Translations under genes and position numbers: made by a program | DNA from: an uncultured Clostridia bacterium | GTDB taxonomy: Bacteria > Bacillota_I > Bacilli_A > RF39 > UBA660 | Length of the DNA: 14,796 bases | Assembly: GCA_947569225.1 (NCBI GenBank) | Contig: CANORX010000007.1 | Span: forward strand, 1-14,796 | Direction: 5' to 3' | The notes under the pieces: model-generated | Databases searched by the model: none | The model's input: the letters and a program-made list of their open reading frames with translations, nothing else | Told to the model about the DNA's origin: nothing | Shown here: one piece after another, positions 1 to 5,499 of the stretch | Layout of the letters: the number at the start of each line of letters is the position of its first letter | Position numbering within the stretch: the first letter of the stretch is position 1

Positions 1-11
1 TGATTTATTTT

Positions 12-593
12 ATGGAACTTAAAATTAGTGTTGGAGTTAGTAATAGACACATTCATCTTTGTAAGGAAGATTTTGATAAACTATTTGGTAATAGTGAGTT
101 TTATAGCATTAAGGATTTGTCTCAAGATGGAGATTTTGCTTCTAATTTGGTTCTTAGTGTTAAAACTAATAAGAATGTTATTCATAATGTTAGAGTAGTT
201 GGGCCTTTAAGAGATAGAACTCAAGTGGAGATTAGTATGACTGATAGTTATTTTCTTGGTGTTAATCCACCTGTTAGAATGAGTGGGGATTTGAGAGAAG
301 CTTGTGATGTTATTTTGTGTAGTTCTAATGTGGAGATAAATTCTCCTAATTCTTGTATTCTTGCTAATAGACATATTCATATTAATACTAATGAACAAGA
401 AAAGTATAATTTGTTTGATGGTGATAAAGTTAAAGCTCTTATTCAAGGTGATAGGGGTGGTGTGTTAAATAATGTTATTGTTAAGTCTAGAAATAATTAT
501 AATTTAGAATTACATTTGGATACTGATGAAGCTAATGCTATGGGTGTTAGAAATGGGGATTTTGTAGATATTGTTATTGAAAAGGGAGAGTAA
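12..593 (+). CDS. pduL: PduL-type phosphate acyltransferase (phosphotransacylase)
   Basis: This 193-residue protein matches the PduL family, zinc enzymes that interconvert acyl-CoA and acyl phosphate. In an organism without propanediol genes nearby it probably serves as the phosphotransacetylase of acetate fermentation. The two family motifs are clear: SNRHIHL at residues 10-16 and NRHIHI at 119-124, whose histidines belong to the metal site of the two related barrel domains. VRVVGPLRDRTQVEIS (60-75) and VRMSGD (88-93) are also typical. It lacks the N-terminal targeting extension of microcompartment forms, so it should be cytosolic. The ATG at 12 gives a usual N-terminus, but only 11 bases precede it and no ribosome-binding site is visible there. 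The frame is open to the window edge, so an upstream start cannot be formally excluded. The stop lies 4 bases before the prfB ATG, so the two are probably cotranscribed. Confidence 0.93.
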   Translation: MELKISVGVSNRHIHLCKEDFDKLFGNSEFYSIKDLSQDGDFASNLVLSVKTNKNVIHNVRVVGPLRDRTQVEISMTDSYFLGVNPPVRMSGDLREACDVILCSSNVEINSPNSCILANRHIHINTNEQEKYNLFDGDKVKALIQGDRGGVLNNVIVKSRNNYNLELHLDTDEANAMGVRNGDFVDIVIEKGE

Positions 594-597
594 AGTT

Positions 598-1678
598 ATG
601 GATATTAAAAATATTATGTTAAGTTTGAAAGATTTTAATACAGAGTTAGATAGTTTTAGGAGGTCACTTTGACTACGATAATAAGTTAGTTAGAATAGGG
701 GATTTAGAGAAAAAAATTAGCGAGGAGAATTTTTGGAATAATCCTAATAGTAGTTCTATTATGAGTGAGTTATCTAATCTTAAGGGTAGTGTTTCTTTGT
801 TTCAAGATACTTTAAGTTTAATAGAAGATGATATTCTTTTATGCGAAATGGATTTAAGTGAAGAGGACGTTAGTGTTCTTTTGAGTGATTTAGATGTTAT
901 TAAATCTAATTTAGAAAAGCTTAAACTTGAAATTCTTTTGTCAGGAGAATTTGATAAAAATAATTGTTATATTGAAATACATAGTGGGGCAGGGGGAACT
1001 GAGAGTAATGATTGGGCTAATATGATTAAACGTATGTATGTTAGGTATTTTGAAAAGAGTAATTATAAGTATGAGATGTTAAGTGAACAACCAGGAGAAG
1101 AGGTTGGTATTAAGGGAGCTTTAATTCATGTTAAGGGGATTAATGCTTTTGGTATGTTAAAGGGTGAGACTGGTGTTCATAGGTTAGTTAGGATTAGTCC
1201 TTTTGATTCTAATAAGAGAAGGCATACTTCTTTTGCTTCTGTTTTAGTTACTCCTGAGATTGATACTAAGATAGAGATAGAAGTTAAGGAAGAAGATATT
1301 CGAATAGATGTTTATAGGAGTAGCGGAGCAGGGGGACAAGGTGTTAATACAACTGATTCTGCTGTTAGAATTACTCATTTGCCTACTAATATTGTTGTTA
1401 CTTGTCAAAATGAAAGAAGTCAAATTAAGAATAAAGAGAAGGCACTAGAGATTTTAAAGGGTAAGCTTTATTTGTTAGAAAAGCAGACTTTAGATGAAAA
1501 GCTTAATGAGCTTAAGGGGGCAGTTATGGATGTTAATTTTGGGAGTCAAATTAGAAATTATGTTATGCAACCTTATAGTATGGCGAAAGATGTTAGAACT
1601 GATACTCAAACTAGTGATGTGTTAGGGGTTTTAGATGGAGATATAGATTTGTTTTTAGAAGCTTATCTTAAGAATTAA
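598..1678 (+). CDS. prfB: Peptide chain release factor 2, programmed +1 frameshift
   Basis: RF2 recognises UAA and UGA and releases the finished peptide. Translation starts at ATG 598, with AAGGGAG just upstream overlapping the end of pduL, and runs 24 codons to an in-frame TGA at 670-672. Skipping T670 joins it to the frame that runs to TAA at 1676-1678, giving 359 residues, close to the usual RF2 length. The joined N-terminus (RRSL, then [15 protein letters not shown] and ENFWNN) matches RF2 proteins on both sides of the junction, so this is not a broken gene. The stop-recognition motif SPF lies at about residues 200-202 and the catalytic GGQ at 245-247 within [17 protein letters not shown]. 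The glutamine is the substrate of PrmC, encoded in this window. An ATG at 761 would miss the first 54 residues and is not the start. A strong terminator follows. Confidence 0.96.
658..673 (+). promoter_or_regulatory. RF2 autoregulatory +1 frameshift site
   Basis: The site reads AGGAGG-TCA-CTT-TGA-C. An internal Shine-Dalgarno-like AGGAGG (658-663) sits three bases before the slippery CTT (667-669), followed by the in-frame TGA (670-672) and C673. This is the canonical bacterial prfB arrangement. When RF2 is scarce, termination at UGA is slow, the peptidyl-tRNA slips from CUU to UUU, and full-length RF2 is made. Confidence 0.96.
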
Positions 1679-1720
1679 AAGAGTGGGGAAGAATTCATGT
1701 TTTCTTTCCTACTCTTTTTT
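1678..1720 (+). terminator. Intrinsic terminator of pduL-prfB
   Basis: A 16-base-pair stem (1678-1693 with 1702-1717, two G-U pairs) encloses an 8-base loop and runs into TTTTTT at 1715-1720. It begins at the last base of the prfB stop codon. Confidence 0.93.
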
Positions 1721-1799
1721 AGTTATCTTTCAATACACATATACACGCTTACTGTGTAAGAATTTTCTGTTATTTTTCTAATAACAACAGTTATTTGAC

Positions 1800-1851
1800 T
1801 TTTATTCAATGATAGATTTTTATAAAATTATGTTAAGTTGTTAATTGTTTT
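1800..1851. repeat. 52-base direct repeat, copy 1
   Basis: Positions 1800-1851 are identical to 2254-2305, and the match extends left to 1794/2248 with one mismatch. Copy 2 covers the stop codon and last codons of the minus-strand SGNH gene, so this copy is a detached duplicate of that gene's 3' end. Between the prfB terminator and this repeat I see only small inverted repeats, for example TGTTATT at 1768-1774 with AATAACA at 1780-1786. Confidence 0.93.
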
Positions 1852-1898
1852 AATTTAATTAATTTTCAGCAAAATTGATTTCTATACAAATAAATATT

Positions 1899-1907
1899 TG
1901 ATATAAT
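1899..1907 (+). promoter_or_regulatory. Extended -10 promoter of the small-peptide mRNA
   Basis: TGATATAAT is a perfect extended -10 element (TGnTATAAT). The best -35 at 17 bases is poor (TTTCTA); a TTGATT lies 21 bases away. Transcription would start near 1914, giving a leader of about 110 bases before the ATG at 2025. Confidence 0.7.
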
Positions 1908-1935
1908 TTTCTTAAGGAAAATTATTCAGTAACTT

Positions 1936-1950
1936 GGGTGTCTTACCTAC
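1936..1950 (+). promoter_or_regulatory. 5' leader fold-back and anti-Shine-Dalgarno element
   Basis: This leader segment has two possible partners in its own mRNA. Bases 1942-1948 (CTTACCT) can pair with the ribosome-binding site at 2014-2020 (AGGTGGG; 7 pairs, two G-U). Bases 1936-1950 can pair with 2167-2180 at the end of the reading frame (14 pairs including two G-U, with U1943 bulged). The two pairings exclude each other. Pairing was checked by hand and the function is inferred. Confidence 0.5.
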
Positions 1951-2024
1951 CATCAGTTTGAACACATTTTGTGTTTTCTAACTTAATAAGCAAGATGAAA
2001 ATATGAAACTTGGAGGTGGGTCTT

Positions 2025-2174
2025 ATGAAATGGAAACGCTTTATAAAAGAAGTATTAGTTTTACTTTGTGTAATACTCATGCTAACTATTATACTTATTT
2101 TAGTAATAGATAAGTGTAATAGCATACAAAAAGACATCCCCATTAGGGTAATGTCTACAAAAAACCGTAGGTAG
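2025..2174 (+). CDS. Small membrane peptide, putative type I toxin
   Basis: This 49-codon frame starts at ATG 2025 and ends at TAG 2172-2174. The ribosome-binding site GGAGGTG (2012-2018) is one of the strongest in the window, at ideal distance. The peptide has a basic N-terminus (MKWKRFIKE), one hydrophobic segment at about residues 10-28 (rich in L, I and V), and a polar, basic tail ending in KNRR. Size and layout resemble the membrane toxins of Firmicute type I toxin-antitoxin systems such as TxpA, BsrG and Fst, but I recognise no specific family. It has its own extended -10 promoter, a long structured leader, a terminator overlapping the stop, and a predicted antisense RNA across its 3' end. 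An ordinary small membrane protein is the main alternative. Confidence 0.68.
   Translation: MKWKRFIKEVLVLLCVILMLTIILILVIDKCNSIQKDIPIRVMSTKNRR
2127..2156 (-). terminator. Minus-strand terminator of the antisense RNA
   Basis: Read on the minus strand, AGACAT and CCC pair with GGG and ATGTCT around a short loop, with a small internal bulge. A run of five T follows (2132-2128). It lies inside the toxin reading frame and could also stop readthrough from the SGNH gene. Confidence 0.65.
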
Positions 2175-2228
2175 ACATTCAGTAGTACTGAATGTTTTCC
2201 TTTTTTATTATATGAGATTTCTCTCATT
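2128..2228 (-). ncRNA. Predicted antisense RNA, putative type I antitoxin
   Basis: A minus-strand promoter (TTGAAT, 17 bases, TAAAAT) predicts a start near 2228 and a hairpin with a T-run predicts the end near 2128, giving an RNA of about 100 bases. It is fully complementary to the last third of the peptide mRNA, including the stop codon and terminator. It would begin with a hairpin (ATGAGA/TCTCAT, 2212-2227), continue through the complement of the mRNA terminator, and end in its own terminator. Three stem-loops and convergent 3' overlap are typical of Firmicute antitoxins such as RatA and SR4. The ends are predictions only. Confidence 0.6.
2175..2206 (+). terminator. Terminator of the small-peptide mRNA
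   Basis: A 9-base-pair stem (2175-2183 with 2187-2195) has a 3-base loop and is followed by a T-rich tail including TTTTTT at 2201-2206. Its left arm starts directly after the TAG stop. Confidence 0.82.
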
Positions 2229-2234
2229 AGATAC

Positions 2235-2263
2235 ATTTTATCATATTTTTGATTTTTATTCAA
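2235..2263 (-). promoter_or_regulatory. Sigma-A-type promoter of the antisense RNA
   Basis: On the minus strand TTGAAT (2263-2258) and TAAAAT (2240-2235) are separated by exactly 17 bases. The -35 hexamer lies inside direct repeat copy 2, so the repeat supplies half of this promoter. Confidence 0.62.
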
Positions 2264-2305
2264 TGATAGATTTTTATAAAATTATGTTAAGTTGTTAATT
2301 GTTTT
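2254..2305. repeat. 52-base direct repeat, copy 2
   Basis: Identical to 1800-1851, with an offset of 454 bases. It contains the stop codon (2295-2297) and nearly three final codons of the minus-strand SGNH gene, the 41 bases beyond it, and the -35 element of the predicted antisense RNA. Confidence 0.93.
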
Positions 2306-3023
2306 TTAATTCTTTTATTATTTCATTGGAGATATAATTATATCCTTCTAATGAAGGGAAAGCATGACTTGGGTTTGGTAAGTAATTTTTTTTGTTTTTA
2401 AATTCGTTATGTATAGATATGTAGTGAATTTTATGATTTTTTTCTATTTCTTTTAGTTTTAGGTCTAAATAGTTAAAGATACTGTCTATTTTTGATTCAC
2501 TTATTTCTTCTTCTATTAATGGATTGTAATATCCTATTAAATATATTTCTGTTTTTTTTGTTTTTTGCATTTCACTTATTAATTCATTTAATTCTTCTGT
2601 CATTTCGTCTATAAATTCAAATGATTTTTTATTGTTTAGTTTATATAATTCATAATTTGACCTTAGTTTGCTAAATAATTCTTCACTTCCTATAGATATT
2701 GTTATTAGTTCTGCTTCTTTTATGGCTTGTGTGAAGGTTTTTCCTCCTTGTGTTTCTGCATTTTTTATTTTTGTAAGTAAATCTTTTATTCTCAGGTCTT
2801 CTTCTACAAATTCTTTATTTATTTTTACTTCGTCATTTTTTTGTTTTAGGTATTCATAAATAAAGTCAGTGTAACTTTTTCCGTATGTATCAAATGGAGT
2901 ATGACCTTTTGCTAAGTCGTCACCTATGGCTAGGTAAGTATATTTTTCCTTATATGTGAATGTATATATTAAATATATAATTACGATAGCAAGAAAAAAT
3001 ATTACAAGTTTTTTCTTTTTCAT
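2295..3023 (-). CDS. Membrane-anchored SGNH/GDSL-hydrolase-like protein, catalytic residues replaced
   Basis: This 242-residue protein has a lysine-rich start and one N-terminal membrane segment (residues 6-21), so most of it should lie outside the cell. It then follows the SGNH/GDSL-hydrolase pattern: YLAIGDDLAKGHTP at 30-43 matches block I, ITISIGSEEL at 107-116 block III, and NPSHAFPSLEGY at 217-228 block V. The catalytic positions have changed, however. The serine of GDSL is aspartate (D36), the usual GxND is GSEE, and the aspartate of the DxxH pair is asparagine, with only the histidine kept. It may be a non-catalytic binding protein. AGGAAT-like bases and GAGG precede the ATG at good distance. 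It begins 20 bases after murA and is probably cotranscribed with it, suggesting a cell-envelope role. Confidence 0.78.
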   Translation of the reverse strand: MKKKKLVIFFLAIVIIYLIYTFTYKEKYTYLAIGDDLAKGHTPFDTYGKSYTDFIYEYLKQKNDEVKINKEFVEEDLRIKDLLTKIKNAETQGGKTFTQAIKEAELITISIGSEELFSKLRSNYELYKLNNKKSFEFIDEMTEELNELISEMQKTKKTEIYLIGYYNPLIEEEISESKIDSIFNYLDLKLKEIEKNHKIHYISIHNEFKNKKNYLPNPSHAFPSLEGYNYISNEIIKELKNN

Positions 3024-3043
3024 ATTTTATTCCTCGTAATATT

Positions 3044-4294
3044 TTACTCAATTATTTCGATTTTAGCACCAACTTTTGTTAATTTTTCAACTACGTCTTC
3101 ATATCCTCTTAATATTAAAGAAATGTTATCTAATATAGTGGTACCATTAGCTATTAGGCCTGCTAAAAGTAGGGCAGCTCCTCCTCTTAGGTCTGGCACA
3201 TATAGTTCTTTTCCATAAAGTTTCGTGTTTCCGTTTATTGTTAGTATGTTACCATTAGATTCAGTTTTAGCTCCCATTTCATTTAATAGATGCGCGCTTA
3301 TGTAGCGTGATTCATATATTGTTTCAGTTATTATAGATGTTCCATTTGCTTGAGTTAGTAAAACTGTGAATGGTTGTTGTGCATCTGTTGGAAATCCTGG
3401 ATATACTTGAGTTGTTATGTTTGTAGGTAATGGGTTTAAACATTTAGATACAATTATACTGTTGTTTTCTTTTTTAAAGTTTACTCCTACATCTTTTAGT
3501 TTTATTAATACTGCATTTATATGTTCTGTTATTAAGCCTTGTATTTTTAAGTTTTCTCCTATAAGTGAACCTAATATTACATAAGTAGCAGCTTCTATTC
3601 TATCAGGAAATACTTCAGTTATTCCATTATCTAAATCTGATGTTCCTTCAATTATTATTCTACTTGTGCCCGCTCCTGTTATTTTACATCCCATGCTAAT
3701 TAAAAATGAGGCAACATTAACTATTTCTGGTTCACGTGCGGCATTTTCTATTATTGTTTGCCCTTCTGCTCCTGAGGCTGCAAGCATGATGTTTATAGTT
3801 GCACCTACACTTGCAAAGTCTAAATATATTTTGGTTCCTATTAGTTTTTCAGCTGTTATTATGTATTTATTTTTTATTATTTTTACTGATGCACCTAAGG
3901 CTTCAAATCCTTTTATGTGCAAGTCTATTGGTCTTGCGCCTATGTTACATCCTCCAGGAAATGATATTTCTACGTGTTTAAATCTTGCTAAAAGTGTTCC
4001 CATAAAGTAATAAGAGGCTCTCATTTGTTCACTTAGTTCTTCTGGTATTGGAGCATTTTTTAGGTTAGTTGTGTTTATTTCTATTTCGTCATTTTCTATT
4101 TTATAAGTACAATTTAAGACTTCAAGTATTTTTAGTAAGTATTCTATGTCTCTTATTTTTGGTACTTTATAAATTTTGCTTTTACTTTTTGATAGTAGTG
4201 CTGCAGGTACTAAAGCAACTGCACTATTTTTCGCTCCACTTATTTCTATTGTTCCTGATAATGTGCTTCCACCTGTTATTTTTAATTTTGGCAT
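3044..4294 (-). CDS. murA: UDP-N-acetylglucosamine 1-carboxyvinyltransferase
   Basis: MurA transfers enolpyruvate from phosphoenolpyruvate to UDP-GlcNAc, the first committed step of peptidoglycan synthesis in the cytoplasm. The 416-residue protein is full length. It has the start SGAKNSAV with K22 and N23, the active-site loop FPGGCNIGARPIDLH with the catalytic cysteine at 116 (a fosfomycin-sensitive arrangement), NAAREPEIV at 184-192, and PGFPTDAQQP with D304. AGGAGG lies 8 bases before the ATG. A promoter sits just upstream, so it need not depend on the mntP transcript. Its place beside mntP, spoIIR, prmC, prfA and rpoE recalls the second Bacillus murA gene (murAB/murZ) rather than murAA. 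Whether another murA exists cannot be told from this window. Confidence 0.96.
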   Translation of the reverse strand: MPKLKITGGSTLSGTIEISGAKNSAVALVPAALLSKSKSKIYKVPKIRDIEYLLKILEVLNCTYKIENDEIEINTTNLKNAPIPEELSEQMRASYYFMGTLLARFKHVEISFPGGCNIGARPIDLHIKGFEALGASVKIIKNKYIITAEKLIGTKIYLDFASVGATINIMLAASGAEGQTIIENAAREPEIVNVASFLISMGCKITGAGTSRIIIEGTSDLDNGITEVFPDRIEAATYVILGSLIGENLKIQGLITEHINAVLIKLKDVGVNFKKENNSIIVSKCLNPLPTNITTQVYPGFPTDAQQPFTVLLTQANGTSIITETIYESRYISAHLLNEMGAKTESNGNILTINGNTKLYGKELYVPDLRGGAALLLAGLIANGTTILDNISLILRGYEDVVEKLTKVGAKIEIIE

Positions 4295-4321
4295 TTTTTT
4301 GGCCTCCTGACTTCTATATTA

Positions 4322-4350
4322 ATATTAAGTATAAATGATATTATTGTCAA
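4322..4350 (-). promoter_or_regulatory. Sigma-A-type promoter of murA
   Basis: On the minus strand a perfect TTGACA (4350-4345) and TAATAT (4327-4322) are 17 bases apart, in the 60-base gap between mntP and murA. Transcription would start about 20 bases before the murA ATG. Confidence 0.7.
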
Positions 4351-4354
4351 TATT

Positions 4355-4885
4355 TTATTTAAAAATAAAGTAAAGACAAGTAAATGATATTAGTATTATT
4401 CCAATTATTTTGGCATATTTTTCCACTTTTTGTGATAGGTATTTGCCTAGGTAGAATCCTAGAAATGTGAATAGACAGCTTAGTAAGCTAAATATTCCTG
4501 CGCCTATAAATATGTTATTTGTTATGTATTTTATTCCAATTCCTATTGAAAAGCTATCAAATGATACTAAGAATGAAAATATTATTATGTTTATGAAGTT
4601 TAATTTACATTCTTCTTTTTCTTCTTTTAGTGATTTAATCATTTCAATTAGTATTATAATTAGTACAGTTATTAGTATGTATTTATTATTTACATGAATT
4701 AAATCTGTTAGTATGTATCCAATATATGAGCCTATTAATGGCATTATAAAGTGGAATATGCCTACAGTTAGAGAGGTTAATAATATTGTTTTTTTGGGTA
4801 TGTTAATAAGACCATATGCTAGTGATAGGGTAAAAGCATCCATGCTTAAAGATAATCCAATTATTATTAATGTTATTATATTCAA
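4355..4885 (-). CDS. mntP: MntP/YtaF-family membrane protein, probable manganese exporter
   Basis: This 176-residue protein is almost entirely membrane segments (about six) and belongs to the MntP family of manganese efflux pumps. The duplicated family signature is present: SLSMDAFTLSLAYG at residues 12-25, with D16, and SFLVSFDSFSIGIG at 104-117, with D110. Acidic residues at these sites are needed for transport in characterised MntP. The related sporulation protein YtaF is the alternative; gene order (mntP lies just beyond spoIIR in Bacillus) favours MntP. The start is TTG, supported by AGGTGA 7 bases upstream; the next methionine lies inside the first conserved motif. A TATAAT lies 17 bases before the start. 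The 45-base gap to spoIIR has no room for the yybP-ykoY manganese riboswitch. Confidence 0.8.
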   Translation of the reverse strand: MNIITLIIIGLSLSMDAFTLSLAYGLINIPKKTILLTSLTVGIFHFIMPLIGSYIGYILTDLIHVNNKYILITVLIIILIEMIKSLKEEKEECKLNFINIIIFSFLVSFDSFSIGIGIKYITNNIFIGAGIFSLLSCLFTFLGFYLGKYLSQKVEKYAKIIGIILISFTCLYFIFK

Positions 4886-4902
4886 AAAAAGTCACCTATT
4901 TA

Positions 4903-4908
4903 ATTATA
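4903..4908 (-). promoter_or_regulatory. Possible -10 element upstream of mntP
   Basis: A perfect TATAAT on the minus strand lies in the short spoIIR-mntP gap. The -35 position holds only a weak GTAATA at 17 bases, so the promoter is uncertain. Confidence 0.35.
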
Positions 4909-4930
4909 GCGACATTTTCTAATATTATTA

Positions 4931-5452
4931 CTAATTAAAGATTTTTTTTATTATTTCTGTGATAAAAAATTTGTATTCTACTTCGTCACTTTCTTCGGCA
5001 TCTATTAAGCATAGTGGGGGAAATAATACACACCAGTAGTTATCTCCACTAGAAGCTCCTATTTCTATTACCATGGATTCATAGTTACCACTTTCGTATT
5101 TGACTCCTTTGTATATTTTTTCTGGAAAGTAATTCATTCCATAATTTATGTTAAATGATTTGTTGTAGTTTTCTTTTGCAAATAGTGTATTTATTTTATT
5201 TTCTATGATAGGTATGTTTTCTTCTATGTTTTGTCTTGTTTCATCTATGTTGTTTGATTTTTCTATGTTATTTATTACAGAACTTATTTCTTCTTTTACT
5301 TTTTCTTTCATGTTTAAATCTTCTATAGTGTTACTGTTTGGTATTATTCTAAATCTTATTGAGTCATTTGGTACTATTACGTAGTCTTCATTTTTATTCA
5401 TTAATATTAGAGATATTGTTATTATTGCTAAGACTATTAATACTTTTTTCAT
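4931..5452 (-). CDS. spoIIR: Stage II sporulation protein R
   Basis: SpoIIR is the forespore-made signal that crosses to the intermembrane space and activates the protease SpoIIGA, which processes pro-sigma-E in the mother cell. The 173-residue protein has an N-terminal membrane or signal segment (residues 3-18), the conserved start of the mature domain IRFRIIPNSN (32-41), a charged helical region, and the family hallmark GDNYWCVLFPPLC (136-148). It is shorter than the Bacillus protein, mainly at the C-terminus, but both conserved blocks are intact. Placement after prfA-prmC is the Bacillus order. A terminator-like hairpin fills the gap to prmC and its T-run ends just before this ATG, so spoIIR probably has its own promoter (sigma-F in Bacillus). 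I could not find a convincing sigma-F consensus. The best SD-like bases, AAAGG, lie unusually far (12 bases) from the ATG. Confidence 0.92.
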   Translation of the reverse strand: MKKVLIVLAIITISLILMNKNEDYVIVPNDSIRFRIIPNSNTIEDLNMKEKVKEEISSVINNIEKSNNIDETRQNIEENIPIIENKINTLFAKENYNKSFNINYGMNYFPEKIYKGVKYESGNYESMVIEIGASSGDNYWCVLFPPLCLIDAEESDEVEYKFFITEIIKKIFN

Positions 5453-5454
5453 TT

Positions 5455-5493
5455 AAAAAACCAACCTTTCTAATTAATGTTGTGTTGGTTTTT
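5455..5493 (-). terminator. Hairpin between prmC and spoIIR
   Basis: A 10-base-pair stem (5456-5465 with 5484-5493) with an 18-base loop ends on the minus strand in TTTTTT, two bases before the spoIIR ATG. It looks like the terminator of rpoE-prfA-prmC. The spoIIR SD-like bases fall in its loop and 3' arm. Confidence 0.65.
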
Positions 5494-5499
5494 GTGTTT

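Noticed and set aside
670..672. TGA in prfB as a nonsense mutation or as a reassigned tryptophan codon
   Set aside because: The frame shifts by +1 exactly here within the canonical motif. Other genes use TGG for tryptophan and prfA ends at TGA.
761..1678. A shorter RF2 starting at the internal ATG 761
   Set aside because: The RF2-like sequence continues upstream through the frameshift site to ATG 598 with a good ribosome-binding site, and the region upstream of 761 encodes conserved RF2 residues.
1943..2263. 106-codon minus-strand frame across the small-peptide locus
   Set aside because: It has no ribosome-binding site or recognisable protein features. It runs through both strands' hairpins and the + frame with its strong ribosome-binding site, and is better explained as the shadow of the two-RNA module.
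3733..3738. CACGTG core resembling a parS centrosome site, in murA (another at 12866-12871 in rsmG)
   Set aside because: The flanks do not match the parS palindrome on both sides, and the murA copy simply encodes the conserved AARE residues.
4886..4930. Possible manganese riboswitch before mntP
   Set aside because: The gap to spoIIR is only 45 bases, too short for the yybP-ykoY aptamer, and shows no conserved core.
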